Part shown: positions 34,364-43,431 of the stretch, in pieces
How positions within the stretch are numbered: the first letter of the stretch is position 1
How the letters are laid out: each line of letters begins with the position of its first letter
Assembly (NCBI RefSeq): GCF_026248685.1
Contig: NZ_CP111036.1
Location: forward strand, 434,001 to 498,000
DNA: 64,000 nt
Origin: Haladaptatus caseinilyticus
GTDB taxonomy: Archaea > Halobacteriota > Halobacteria > Halobacteriales > Haladaptataceae
Direction: 5' to 3'
The notes under the pieces: generated by a model
Told to the model about the DNA's origin: nothing
Database searches by the model: none
What the model saw: only the letters and a program-made list of their open reading frames with translations
Program-made: the position numbers and the translations under genes

Positions 34364-35968
34364 ATGGCATCAGATTTCGGAGCACTGTCGCTGTTACCGC
34401 CGCTGTTGGCTATCGTATTGGCCATCGCCACGCGCCGAGCAATGCTGTCGCTGTTCATCGGCGTCTGGGTCGGTGGCATCATCTACTCCGGCAGTATCGG
34501 CGTCGCACAGATGTTCGACTGGATTATCGATTCCATCGGCGCGAGCACGTTCAACGCGAAAATCCTCGTGTTTACCCTGCTGTTAGGGGCCGGCATCGCG
34601 CTTATTTGGCGGTTAGGTGGTGCGTTCGCGATTACGCGCTTTGCCACCCGTAAAATCGATTCACACCGCAGAGCTGGCATTACGACGTGGTTGCTCGGAC
34701 TCCTCTGGAACTTCGACGATTACGCCAACAACGCCATCGTCGGCAGTTCGATGAAGGACATCGCCGACGAGATGCGGATGTCCCGCGAGAAGCTGGCGTA
34801 CATCCTCGACTCGACCGCCGCGCCGATGGCGACCATCGGGCTGTCCAGCTGGGTCGCGTTCGAAATCGGCCTTATCAGGAACCAGTACAAGGAACTCGGC
34901 ATCCAAGGGGAAACACCCACTGCGGCCACGACGTTCCTGCAGAGTATCCCGTTCAATATGTACTCGATACTCGCGTTGGCGATGGTCGGTATCATCGTCG
35001 TCACACAGCGGGATTTCGGCGAAATGCTCGACGCCGAAAACCGCGCACAGCGCACCGGAAACGTCATCCGTGAAGAGGCGAATCCGCTCCAAAGTATCAA
35101 AGAGGACTTGGGAGAACCCGTACTGGACAACGCACCCCTTCGGATGTTCTTCCTCCCAGTATCCGTGCTGGTCGCCACCGTTATCACCGGTGCGGCGGTA
35201 ACCGGGTATGCTCCGGATCGAAATCTCGTGCAGATATTCGAGAACACGGACATCGCGGGTGCACTCGTGTGGGGTTCGTTCGGGATGGTCGCGACATCCA
35301 TCGTGCTGTCGCAGGTTCACGATGCGATGAGTCTCGATGAAACGATGGACACGGTTCTGGACGGATTTGCAACGATGCTTCCGGCGGTCAGTATCCTCGT
35401 GCTGGCGTGGTCGATCGGTTCCGTTGCCAGCGCGCTCGGCACCGGCCAATTCGTCACGGGACTCGCCAAGGGAGTCGTCTCACCGATACAGCTCCCCGCC
35501 ATCATCTTCCTCACCTCGGCGTTCATTTCCCTCGCCATCGGTACGTCGTGGGGAACGATGTCGATCATGACGCCGATCGTGATACCACTGGCATGGAACA
35601 TCGGTGGCAATTCGCCATCGTTCATCGCCGTCGCCGTCGGTGCGATGTTCAGCGGTGCCATCTTCGGTGACAACTGTTCGCCAATTTCGGACACCACCAT
35701 CCTCGCATCGACGTTCGCGGGGTCCGACCACATCGACCACGTCCGCACGCAGATGTACTACGCAGGAACCGTCCTCATCGCGACGGCGGTTATCTACCTG
35801 CTGTACGGGCTCACGAACCTCAGTCCACTCGTGCTCCTTCCGTTGGGAATCGTGGTGCTGTTCGGACTGGTCTATGCGTTCTCGGAGATAGACGCGAAGC
35901 GCAAGAACATCTCCGCGAAGCCGGGATCGAAACAACATTCGAAACCCAACGTGACCAGCGACGACTGA
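34364..35968 (+). CDS. nhaC: Na+/H+ antiporter, NhaC family
   Basis: A 534-residue membrane protein with about 12 helices. Family marks are FDDYANNAIVGSSMKDIADEM near residue 120, where the acidic pair lies, and SLAIGTSWGTMSIMTPIVIPLAW in the second half, followed by FSGAIFGDNCSPISDTTILAST. It exports sodium in exchange for protons, matching a halophile's needs. The ATG at 34364 is preferred because the helix starts soon after. A very AT-rich promoter region (TTATTAATTTATTTTG near 34290) lies about 70 bases upstream. Confidence 0.9.
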   Translation: MASDFGALSLLPPLLAIVLAIATRRAMLSLFIGVWVGGIIYSGSIGVAQMFDWIIDSIGASTFNAKILVFTLLLGAGIALIWRLGGAFAITRFATRKIDSHRRAGITTWLLGLLWNFDDYANNAIVGSSMKDIADEMRMSREKLAYILDSTAAPMATIGLSSWVAFEIGLIRNQYKELGIQGETPTAATTFLQSIPFNMYSILALAMVGIIVVTQRDFGEMLDAENRAQRTGNVIREEANPLQSIKEDLGEPVLDNAPLRMFFLPVSVLVATVITGAAVTGYAPDRNLVQIFENTDIAGALVWGSFGMVATSIVLSQVHDAMSLDETMDTVLDGFATMLPAVSILVLAWSIGSVASALGTGQFVTGLAKGVVSPIQLPAIIFLTSAFISLAIGTSWGTMSIMTPIVIPLAWNIGGNSPSFIAVAVGAMFSGAIFGDNCSPISDTTILASTFAGSDHIDHVRTQMYYAGTVLIATAVIYLLYGLTNLSPLVLLPLGIVVLFGLVYAFSEIDAKRKNISAKPGSKQHSKPNVTSDD

Positions 35969-36022
35969 GTAGCATCGAAAGGGTATCTGCCACCCGGTTT
36001 TCTCACCATTCGAAGCGAAACG

Positions 36023-36688
36023 TTACTCCGCGGTCCGTCCCGACAGCGTCTCCGATAGCTGTTTGCTTACGCCGGAGAGGTACGCAGTTCCCCAGATGGC
36101 GACGATGAGCGCCCCCATCGTGTTGTAGAAGAGATCGAGCACCGTGTCGTCCAATCCGTACTGTGTGAGGATTTTGCCGATGTCGAGAAGACGGCCGATT
36201 TCGGCCGTGAGGAACTCGATGAGTTCCCAGACGACGCCGAAGGCCATGACGAACACGAGCAGGTAGATGAACATGAACCGTGGTGTCAGGTTCAGCCCAT
36301 CGGTATACTCGTCGATCGCGCGTGCTGTGGCGTACGCGGCCGCGGCGACGAGCGACGAGGAGAGCGCGTGAGTCATATGGTCCCACCACCACACCGACTT
36401 GTACGCACTCAGGTCGATGATTCCCGGAATCTGGAGCGTGCCGAACGCGTGGAGGAACATCGCGGTGGTAATCCACAGGACGAGGCCGACATCCATCGTG
36501 ATGCCGTAATCACGTTTCAACAGCGCGGGCAGTTGCGTGACGACCAGTCCGAGGAACGCGTTGACGATAATCCCGGTGTTCCCCTGCCAAATCCCCGCGA
36601 CGAGGATTCCGACGAGTCCGATCTGCATCACGCGGACGAGTTGGCCCTGTCGCTCCTTCGAAAGGCGGAGCCGTTCGCGTATTTTCAT
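36023..36688 (-). CDS. Integral membrane protein, 221 aa (operon with the next gene)
   Basis: About six membrane helices after a basic N-terminus (MKIRERLRLSKERQGQL). The hydrophobic half has WWWDHMTHALSSSLVAAAAYA and FGVVWELIEFLTAEIG, a pattern I associate with a small DUF2238-like family, but I am not sure. The ATG at 36688 overlaps the stop of the upstream gene (ATGA), so the two are translated together. No function known. Confidence 0.7.
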   Translation of the reverse strand: MKIRERLRLSKERQGQLVRVMQIGLVGILVAGIWQGNTGIIVNAFLGLVVTQLPALLKRDYGITMDVGLVLWITTAMFLHAFGTLQIPGIIDLSAYKSVWWWDHMTHALSSSLVAAAAYATARAIDEYTDGLNLTPRFMFIYLLVFVMAFGVVWELIEFLTAEIGRLLDIGKILTQYGLDDTVLDLFYNTMGALIVAIWGTAYLSGVSKQLSETLSGRTAE

Positions 36689-37278
36689 GCGTACTCCACC
36701 TCCTCCGCGAAACGAGCGTCGGCGCGTTCCCGTCGCCGGAAGTACCAGCGGAAAACGCCCCCAGCGATAAGTCCGCCCACGGTCGCTGCGATGAAAACGT
36801 ACATCAACTGATCGTTCGTTCGCACGAACGGCGTCCCCCACATATCGTGTGCAAAGCCGGCACCGACCGCCCAGAACCCGGCTACTGCCATCGTCGTGAT
36901 AACGACGAAAAACACCGCAAACCCCGGCGTCATCCGAACGGCGGTAAGCAGATGGAGATCCACGACGAGCAGCAGAGCCAGCGTAGCGATGGAAAGCGCG
37001 GAGACGAACTCCGTGGCGACATCCGGGCGAAAAACGCTCACCGCAAGTGGGAGGGCTGCAACCAGGAGGAACGGAAACGGAAGCATCTCCCGCCACGACC
37101 GACTGGCGACGGCCGGAGCGATTCCCACCGCGACGATCGCTATCGCGAACCCCGCCACGACCAACTGGTCGGACAGGATAGTTATTGTGGCAAGCGAAGC
37201 GACGATTCCGAGCAGTAACCACGACAGTGTGGCGTTCAACCCCGTATCCCGAACGAACCAATCCTCCAATTGCGTCAT
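36685..37278 (-). CDS. Integral membrane protein, 197 aa
   Basis: About six membrane helices. The C-terminal tail is charged (RWYFRRRERADARFAEEVEYA). A MWGTPFVRTNDQLMYVF segment precedes the last helix. It is the first gene of the pair, upstream of the 221-residue membrane protein and overlapping it by four bases, so the two may form one complex. I do not recognise a family. Confidence 0.7.
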   Translation of the reverse strand: MTQLEDWFVRDTGLNATLSWLLLGIVASLATITILSDQLVVAGFAIAIVAVGIAPAVASRSWREMLPFPFLLVAALPLAVSVFRPDVATEFVSALSIATLALLLVVDLHLLTAVRMTPGFAVFFVVITTMAVAGFWAVGAGFAHDMWGTPFVRTNDQLMYVFIAATVGGLIAGGVFRWYFRRRERADARFAEEVEYA

Positions 37279-37512
37279 CTGTGTCCCCCACCGAGGATAG
37301 TTGCACCGCCGAACGGATTCCGTATCCTCGCCCGGTAGACGACGGTCCGGAACATAAGCGCGATTTCCCTCGTTCAGTCACGTCGCTGGGATACGTTTTC
37401 CTCACGGTCGACGGAATCGACCGGAGACGACGGACACCAGCGGCCTCGTGCTGACCGACGAGGAGGCGGAACAATGACAACCCATTTGCGTCGATGCGCC
37501 CGAGTAACGGCT

Positions 37513-38199
37513 ATGGAATCGCCAGAAAACGGCGACAGGAAGGGTTTAGGGGACGGCGGCAAGCGATCGAGAAACGAACGAAGGCGGCCGGAAGACGAGC
37601 AGCGGCGGCCGGGAGACGATAACGAGTCGTCGGAGGGGGAGACGAAACGACCGGGAAGCGACGGGGAGCACGAACTGCAGGAGGAGTTCGAAACGGCGGA
37701 ACGTGCGCTCGCGTTTTACGAAAACAGCATGCACGACCACGTCAACGGGACGATGCAGGAGTTCATCGACGACCGCATCATGTTCTTCCTTTCGACGGCG
37801 GATGGAAACGGCGAAACGGACTGTTCGCCGCGGATCGGACCCGAAGGGTTCGTTCACGTATTAGACGAGAACCGACTCGCGTATCCCGAGTTTCGCGGCA
37901 ACGGCGTCCACGCCTCGTTGGGCAATATCGAGGAAAACCCCCACGCGACGATGCTCTTCATCGACTGGTGGGACACCACCGTCGGACTCCACGTCAACGG
38001 TCGCGCCTCGCTCCGTGAGGAGGTGCCCGAAATCGAGAACCCCCCGAAGACGGATCGACTGAAGGGATGGGTCGTCCTCGAAGTCGAGGAAGCGTACATC
38101 CACTGTGCGAAACACATCCCACAACTCAGCATCGAGGAGTTCGACCCGCCATGGGGAACGGACGACCCCGAGGCGAAACTGACCGGATATTTCGAGTGA
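37513..38199 (+). CDS. Pyridoxamine 5'-phosphate oxidase-family protein with disordered N-terminus
   Basis: A 228-residue protein. The first 70 residues are almost all charged or polar (RKGLGDGGKRSRNERRRPEDEQ) and probably disordered. The split-barrel flavin-binding domain follows: DDRIMFFLSTADGNGETDCSPRIGPEGFVHV and GNGVHASLGNIEENPHATMLFIDW. The conserved core begins at about residue 82 (MHDHVNG), so translation from a later ATG is possible. The cofactor may be FMN or F420. Confidence 0.82.
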   Translation: MESPENGDRKGLGDGGKRSRNERRRPEDEQRRPGDDNESSEGETKRPGSDGEHELQEEFETAERALAFYENSMHDHVNGTMQEFIDDRIMFFLSTADGNGETDCSPRIGPEGFVHVLDENRLAYPEFRGNGVHASLGNIEENPHATMLFIDWWDTTVGLHVNGRASLREEVPEIENPPKTDRLKGWVVLEVEEAYIHCAKHIPQLSIEEFDPPWGTDDPEAKLTGYFE

Positions 38200-38241
38200 A
38201 CGTTCGTGTCGTGAGTGTTACGAAATCGACCTCCCTCCGTC

Positions 38242-39042
38242 CTACAGTGATCCGAGCGTCACGTCGAGATAGAGCATCACGACGATACCGACCATCATTC
38301 CGAGAGTCGCCGCACGCTCGTTTCCGCGAGCGTGTGTCTCGGGGACGATTTCGTCGCTGATGACGAACAGCATACCGCCAGCGGCGAACCCCATCGCGTA
38401 GGGGAGGATCGGCATCGCGACCTGTACCGCGAGAGCACCGAAGACGGCGAGGGGAATCTCGACCAGTCCGGCCCGAATGCCCGCGACCGACGCGTAGAAC
38501 AGCGACCCCAGCCCGGCGTTTCGTGCGGCGACGGCGACTGCGAGTCCTTCCGGAATGTTTTGAATCCCGATCGCGAGCGTCAGCGCGAGCGCATCCCCGA
38601 GATTGCCGCCCCCGAATCCGACGCCGACGGCGAGTCCCTCGGGCATGTTGTGAAGCGTGATGGCGACGATGAACAGGAGGATGGAGGCAGTCCTGGGGTC
38701 GTTGGTACCGTTCGATCGAACGTCGCCCGTGATAACGACGTGGACATGGGGTACCCACCGGTCCGCCCGGTCGAGAACGAGGACGCCGAGCGCGAACCCG
38801 ACGACGACGGGAACGATACCACCGGCGTCGATACCGGGGAGAATGAGGCTCGTGAAACTCGCGGATAGCATGACGCCCGCGGCAAATCCCAGTGCCGAGT
38901 CCAGCGAGCGTTCGGAAGGGTTCTGCCAGATGAGGACGAGGAGTGCGCCGAGAGTGTTCAACACCGCGATGATGATGCCCCCAGCCAGTCCCCAGAGAGT
39001 GCGGTTATGTCCGACGACTTCGACGAACAACTGTTCCAACAT
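38242..39042 (-). CDS. ZIP-family metal transporter
   Basis: A 266-residue membrane protein with about eight helices. Helix 4 has HNMPEGLAVGVG and helix 5 has IQNIPEGLAVAV, the two metal-binding HxxPEG-type motifs of the ZIP (GufA) family that import zinc, iron or manganese. The loop between helices 3 and 4 carries HVHVV, a likely metal-sensing site. It runs opposite to its neighbours with short flanking spacers. Confidence 0.9.
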   Translation of the reverse strand: MLEQLFVEVVGHNRTLWGLAGGIIIAVLNTLGALLVLIWQNPSERSLDSALGFAAGVMLSASFTSLILPGIDAGGIVPVVVGFALGVLVLDRADRWVPHVHVVITGDVRSNGTNDPRTASILLFIVAITLHNMPEGLAVGVGFGGGNLGDALALTLAIGIQNIPEGLAVAVAARNAGLGSLFYASVAGIRAGLVEIPLAVFGALAVQVAMPILPYAMGFAAGGMLFVISDEIVPETHARGNERAATLGMMVGIVVMLYLDVTLGSL

Positions 39043-39137
39043 GGCCTTCGAGTCGTCCTATCAAACGAATCGAGACGACAAAAACCCCGCCGTCGAATGG
39101 GCATGAGAGTCATGGTCACCGAGGTTGACTGACGTGT

Positions 39138-39281
39138 ATGGGGGTTTGTGACATCTGCGAAACGCGCAAATCGAATGGGACGAAGTTAGTCGGCCGCACA
39201 GGGGAGCTGTGGGTATGTCGTGGCTGTATGATGCGGGCAGTGACTGGAAAGAAGGAGGAACTGTCGTTCATGAACTGGTAA
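39138..39281 (+). CDS. 47-residue zinc-ribbon microprotein
   Basis: ATG at 39138, TAA at 39279. The product starts MGVCDICETRKSNGTKLVG, continues to LWVCRGCMMRAV and ends KKEELSFMNW. The two CxxC pairs (Cys4/Cys7 and Cys27/Cys30) form a four-cysteine zinc ribbon. Small two-CxxC proteins of this size are frequent in Halobacteria, and some are needed for stress adaptation or biofilm; this one is unnamed. It lies 38 bases before the hydrolase gene and could be co-transcribed. Confidence 0.65.
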   Translation: MGVCDICETRKSNGTKLVGRTGELWVCRGCMMRAVTGKKEELSFMNW

Positions 39282-39318
39282 CCGAGTTTTATGTCGCTCG
39301 TCGTCGTGGTGAAACCCA

Positions 39319-40266
39319 ATGACGAGTACACGGGCGGGCGAAGCGTTCGAGGAGTCGTCGGAGACGCGCGAACTGTCGCGTCTGCGGTACGCGAAGAACA
39401 ACGCTGACTTCGAGAGCAACGGCACGCGATGTGCGGGATGGCTGTACACGCCGGAAGGCGAAACGAAACCACCCGTCGTCGTGATGGCGCACGGCTTTGC
39501 CGGGGAGCGGACGTTCGGTCTACCGACGATTGCAAAGCGGTTCGTCGCCAGCGGGATTGCGGTCTTTCTCTTCGACTATCGGAACTTCGGGGATAGCGAC
39601 GGGGAACCCAGAAACCTCGTGAGCTCGACTCGGCACGTCGCCGACTGGGAATCGGCCATCGATCACGTTCGCAGTCTCGACGCAATCGATCGGCGAAATA
39701 TCGCATTGTGGGGGACATCCTACAGCGGTGGTCACGTTATCGAAGCGGCGGCAGGAGACCACCGAATTACCGCCGTCATCGCGCAAGTTCCCTTCGTGGA
39801 TGGACGAACGGTTGCTCGGAATGCGGGAGTGAAGACGCTACTGAAAGGGATGGTTGCCGGTATCCGCGACATCGTTCGGAAATACACTTTTCGGAGTCCG
39901 TACACCGTACCGGTCGTCGGCGACACGGGCGAGTTCGCCGTAATGAATACGCCCGGTGCGAAAGCGGGTATGATGCATCTCGTTCCCGACCCACCGGTGT
40001 GGGAAAACGAGGTTCCGGCGCGCGTGTTTTTCGATATTCCGCGTTACCGACCGATTTCGGTGGTCGAGGACGTCCCGTGTCCGATACTCTTCGTGGCAGA
40101 GCGGGACGACGAAATCGTTTCTGCAGCCTCGGTCGAGGAGGCGGCGGAGAAAGCCGACGCACCCTATATCGAACTTCCCGGCGGGCATTTCGAGGTGTAC
40201 GACTCGACACTCGACTCGGTGGTAGGCTACGAGATTGCGTTCCTTGACGAACACCTATCGGAATGA
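39319..40266 (+). CDS. Alpha/beta hydrolase
   Basis: A 315-residue hydrolase. The oxyanion region is VMAHGFAGER (residue 56), the nucleophile elbow GTSYSGG has Ser134, the acid is likely Asp in VAERDDEIV, and the His is in GGHFEVY near residue 292. The arrangement matches the X-Pro dipeptidyl-peptidase/dienelactone-hydrolase-like group of serine esterases. It is cytoplasmic, with no signal peptide. The substrate is unknown. Confidence 0.85.
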   Translation: MTSTRAGEAFEESSETRELSRLRYAKNNADFESNGTRCAGWLYTPEGETKPPVVVMAHGFAGERTFGLPTIAKRFVASGIAVFLFDYRNFGDSDGEPRNLVSSTRHVADWESAIDHVRSLDAIDRRNIALWGTSYSGGHVIEAAAGDHRITAVIAQVPFVDGRTVARNAGVKTLLKGMVAGIRDIVRKYTFRSPYTVPVVGDTGEFAVMNTPGAKAGMMHLVPDPPVWENEVPARVFFDIPRYRPISVVEDVPCPILFVAERDDEIVSAASVEEAAEKADAPYIELPGGHFEVYDSTLDSVVGYEIAFLDEHLSE

Positions 40267-40338
40267 CAACCACTGAGAATCACTTCGGCAAAGAGTGTTA
40301 ATTTTATATACCTATGTCTTGTATTTTAGTATAGGAAC

Positions 40339-40734
40339 ATGGTACAAACTGTGGACGAACGGAATCAATGTGGTACGTCCGAGGGGCAAAACGAAATCGT
40401 ATCGCTCGACGATGTCTTCGAAGTCCTCACCTCTCCCCAACGACGGGCAATATTGTACGTTCTGTGTCAGTATCCGAACCCGATGAACGTTTCCGAGTTG
40501 GGAAAACGGGTAGCGACGGCAAACTGCAGCGGAGGCGACGTCGTTTGCCGGGAACAGCTCGTCACAACTCTGCACCACGTCCATCTTCCAAAGCTCGAAC
40601 AGTTTTCATTGGTAAACTACGACCGAGAAACGAACATCGTCGAGCCGAACCCATTACCGCGACGTCTCAAACGGTGTCTACGATTCGCGGCCGAAGACGA
40701 AATGCGGGAAAACGTGGAAGACGCGACGGCTTAA
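40339..40734 (+). CDS. HTH-type regulator, haloarchaeal DUF7344-like
   Basis: A 131-residue winged-helix protein. SLDDVFEVLTSPQRRAILYVLCQYPNPMNVSELGKRV is a typical haloarchaeal HTH beginning near residue 22, followed by LVTTLHHVHLPKLEQFSLVNYDRETNIV as the wing. Four Cys (CSGGDVVC and others) could bind metal. An AT-rich promoter lies in the 70 bases before the ATG. It converges with the membrane hydrolase gene, overlapping by four bases. Confidence 0.8.
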   Translation: MVQTVDERNQCGTSEGQNEIVSLDDVFEVLTSPQRRAILYVLCQYPNPMNVSELGKRVATANCSGGDVVCREQLVTTLHHVHLPKLEQFSLVNYDRETNIVEPNPLPRRLKRCLRFAAEDEMRENVEDATA

Positions 40735-41225
40735 CCGAAACTACGGCCGAGAACCCAGGCACTCGTTGCGAGCATCACCCCGACGGCGAAGAGCAGATAG
40801 TTCGCCGTCGGGTCGCTCGATAGCGTGATAGCGAGCGTATAGTGGCGGTCGGAGACGGGCCAGAACGGTCGAATTCCCATCGGAGTTATCACATCGGCGA
40901 GGAGATGAGAGACGATAGCGAGCGTACCGATCAGTAGCCCGAACAGGGCACACCACATACCAGCGGGGAACCCATTCGTGAATCCGGCGAAAAGACCACC
41001 AACGATACCAGCAACCAGTCCGACGAGAAGGGCGAACAGGAGGGAGTGTGTCGGTCCACGATGGTCGAGTCGGGTCGTCTTCGAATCGAGGTCGGGGAGC
41101 ATCGTTAGAACGAGAACTCCACTCCCACCGAGGAGCGCGAGGTCTAAGAGGCCAACTGCGACGAGAACGCCGCCGATCGGCGCATAGAGCGCGAGCGCGA
41201 CACCGTAATGACCCGGCCGGTACAT
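40731..41225 (-). CDS. Membrane-bound metal-dependent hydrolase, DUF457 (YdjM-like)
   Basis: A 164-residue membrane protein with four or five helices. The characteristic metal-binding motif is HRGPTHSLLFAL near residue 55, and the second is VSHLLADVITPMGIRPFWP near 106. It belongs to the group named LexA-binding/YdjM in bacteria, whose substrate is not settled. The gene is convergent with the HTH regulator. Confidence 0.82.
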   Translation of the reverse strand: MYRPGHYGVALALYAPIGGVLVAVGLLDLALLGGSGVLVLTMLPDLDSKTTRLDHRGPTHSLLFALLVGLVAGIVGGLFAGFTNGFPAGMWCALFGLLIGTLAIVSHLLADVITPMGIRPFWPVSDRHYTLAITLSSDPTANYLLFAVGVMLATSAWVLGRSFG

Positions 41226-41297
41226 GGGTACGCCACGAGTCGAATCCGGTTAATCCCGACGGAAACCTGTTTTACACGCCCACCCGTTTGACCCCGC

Positions 41298-41987
41298 ATG
41301 GACGGATTGACGGCGGTCGTCACGGGTGGAACACGAGGAATCGGGCTGCAGGTATCGCGTGCGTTCGCCGGAAAAGGCGCGAGCGTCGCGCTCTGCGGAC
41401 GTAACGCGGATGCGGTAGACGCGGCCGTCGAGGATATCGAAGCGATGGGTGGAACCGCGGTCGGACTCCGGGGCGACGTGCGCGACGAGTACGACACGGA
41501 GCGACTGATGGAAACCGCGGCCCGGGTCGGCAACGGAGGCATCGACATAGTCGTAGCAAACGCGGGCGTCTACCATGGAACGCCGGGCGAAACACCACTT
41601 ACGTCCGAGGCATACGCGTCCTTCGACGATACGCTCCGGACGAACTGTCGAGGAGTGTTTGCGACGGTTCGGGAGTCGTTGCCACATCTCACGGAAGACG
41701 CTCGCGTCGTGGTTCCGACGGGCGGAATCGGTCATAAAACGATGGCGGGATACGGTTCATATGCCGTATCGAAAGCGGGAGTGGAGGCGTTGGTTCGCGG
41801 ATTTTCGGCGGAAATCGACCAGACAGTCGTCGGACTGGACCCCGGTGTGGTTGCCACGGAAATGATGGGAGAAGACGGTCGAGACCCCGAAGCGGTCGCC
41901 GAAATGTTCGTTTGGGTAGCGACGGAGGCAGAGGGCGTGAACGGTGAGATCGTTGACTTGAAGGAGTGGCGACAAGCGACGCGGTAG
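41298..41987 (+). CDS. Short-chain dehydrogenase/reductase, 229 aa
   Basis: NAD(P)-binding oxidoreductase. The cofactor motif is VTGGTRGIG (residues 8-16), NAG is at 88-90, and the catalytic Tyr155 and Lys159 are in YGSYAVSKAG. The usual catalytic Ser about 13 residues before Tyr is replaced by Thr141/Gly (VPTGGIGHKTM), so activity may be altered. Substrate unknown. The first AUG at 41298 follows a TTTTACA-like element by about 25 bases. Confidence 0.85.
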   Translation: MDGLTAVVTGGTRGIGLQVSRAFAGKGASVALCGRNADAVDAAVEDIEAMGGTAVGLRGDVRDEYDTERLMETAARVGNGGIDIVVANAGVYHGTPGETPLTSEAYASFDDTLRTNCRGVFATVRESLPHLTEDARVVVPTGGIGHKTMAGYGSYAVSKAGVEALVRGFSAEIDQTVVGLDPGVVATEMMGEDGRDPEAVAEMFVWVATEAEGVNGEIVDLKEWRQATR

Positions 41988-42247
41988 CGGATTCGAGAAA
42001 ACGCGGTCGGTTTCGTCGGCGAACGGTAGACGCCGGAGAAAGCAGCCGAGTCCGGCGCTGCAACGCGCACACCGTTCCATCGTGACGCTATGGTCCGCTT
42101 CAGCGAGACGGGACCGTAAACGAGAACCGCAAACCACGTCGATGGTTCCATCGTTTTATCTTTCAACTTATTTATATTTCGGCCAACTCTCGGTATCGGG
42201 TAGAGCCGAAACGTTAAGTCAAATGTGTGAGAAAAGGAGTCTATCCG

Positions 42248-43024
42248 ATGGCGAGTGACGATGGAGGACGGACGGTCACGCCGGAGCTTCCCGACTCGGT
42301 ATCGCAGTGGCTAAACGAGAAAGCAACCGAACTTGGACGCTCCCGCCAGCAACTGCTCTCGGACTTGCTCGTCGCTCATCGAACACTCGACGAAGACGGC
42401 GAAGGAGACGGCGAACTCGACGCACCGCGCGACGAGTTCATGTCGAAACTGATCGATGTGCGCGAACGCGTCGTGCAAGTCAAACGCGAAACGGACGAAA
42501 AAGCGCCCGCCGACCACGACCATCCCGTTCTGCAGGCACAACTGGACGAGATTCAGCAGGCTGTCGAAACTCTCGATGCACTCGGCGAACGGGTTGCCGA
42601 AAATCGTGAACGCATGGACGGCGGGTTCGAGAACTACGAATCGGTGCTCGATTACGTAATCGAGACGACCGACGAACTGGAAACCAGACTCGACGTGCTC
42701 GCCCGTGCACTCGTCTCGGTTCGCGACCAAACGCGAACCCTCGCCACACGTAACATGGCACAGGTTGCCGTTGCCGAACTCGCTCGCACTGCGAATCGGC
42801 ACGGAGTCGAACGCGCCAACTGCGGCGACTGCGGGACGAGCGTCACCGTCTCACTGCTACCCGAACCGTCGTGCCCGCACTGCGACGCGACGTTCGAGGA
42901 TATCGAGCCGAAACAGGGATTTTTCGGCTCGAACCGGTTGGTCGTCGGTCGCCCACCCGCGTTGGAGGGTGACACGTTCGATACTACCGTGGACGAGTTA
43001 CTGGACGAGGTAGCAGAGAAATGA
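42248..43024 (+). CDS. CopG-like DNA-binding protein with coiled coil and zinc ribbon
   Basis: A 258-residue protein. The N-terminal segment PELPDSVSQWLNEKATELGRSRQQLLSDLLVAH resembles a ribbon-helix-helix CopG domain. The middle (residues about 60-160) is a long coiled coil (LDEIQQAVETLDALGERVAENRERM), and the end has CGDCGTSVTV and CPHCDATF, a four-Cys zinc ribbon. Shine-Dalgarno AAGGAG precedes the chosen ATG by nine bases. It begins a string of four genes, each of the first two junctions overlapping by ATGA. Confidence 0.75.
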   Translation: MASDDGGRTVTPELPDSVSQWLNEKATELGRSRQQLLSDLLVAHRTLDEDGEGDGELDAPRDEFMSKLIDVRERVVQVKRETDEKAPADHDHPVLQAQLDEIQQAVETLDALGERVAENRERMDGGFENYESVLDYVIETTDELETRLDVLARALVSVRDQTRTLATRNMAQVAVAELARTANRHGVERANCGDCGTSVTVSLLPEPSCPHCDATFEDIEPKQGFFGSNRLVVGRPPALEGDTFDTTVDELLDEVAEK

Positions 43025-43431
43025 CCGACGGAGCGGAGACTGAAAGGAGGGACACAGCGGGGAGCGACGAACCGCTCGCGAGGCTCGCGGCGGAAGCGGA
43101 ATCACGGCGACATAGCGGGGGGACCGCCGGGGAGTTCGACGACGTCTTCACCGAAACCACCGTAGAAGACACAGACGACCTGTGGGCCGACTTGGAGGCG
43201 GAAGACAGCGGTGACCTCGTCGTCTCCGCACCACGCGAGGAGAGCGAGGACGACCGGGACGTTCGGACGATTCCGAAAGCCACCTGTCACGGTTGTCCAC
43301 ATTTCGGCGACCCGCCGACCGTTCACTGTCTGCACGAGGGAACAAATATCATTACGATGGTCGACACTGAGCAGTTCCGCGTGGCCGATTGCCCGATGGT
43401 CGTGGACGAGGATACTACACTCACCAGATGA
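43021..43431 (+). CDS. Cysteine-rich conserved protein, 136 aa
   Basis: An acidic, low-complexity N-terminal 75 residues precede a compact domain with ATCHGCPHFGDPPTVHCLHEG and VADCPMVV (four Cys, two or three His), likely binding a metal or cluster. It overlaps the CopG-like gene upstream and the DedA gene downstream by four bases each. I do not recognise a named function; the tight fusion-like arrangement suggests it works with the CopG-like protein. Confidence 0.7.
   Translation: MTDGAETERRDTAGSDEPLARLAAEAESRRHSGGTAGEFDDVFTETTVEDTDDLWADLEAEDSGDLVVSAPREESEDDRDVRTIPKATCHGCPHFGDPPTVHCLHEGTNIITMVDTEQFRVADCPMVVDEDTTLTR

Noticed and set aside
36689-37480. Apparent 485-residue extension of the 221-residue membrane protein
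   Set aside because: The upstream part is another frame of the 197-residue membrane protein and has no haloarchaeal composition; the ATGA junction at 36685-36688 gives the true start.
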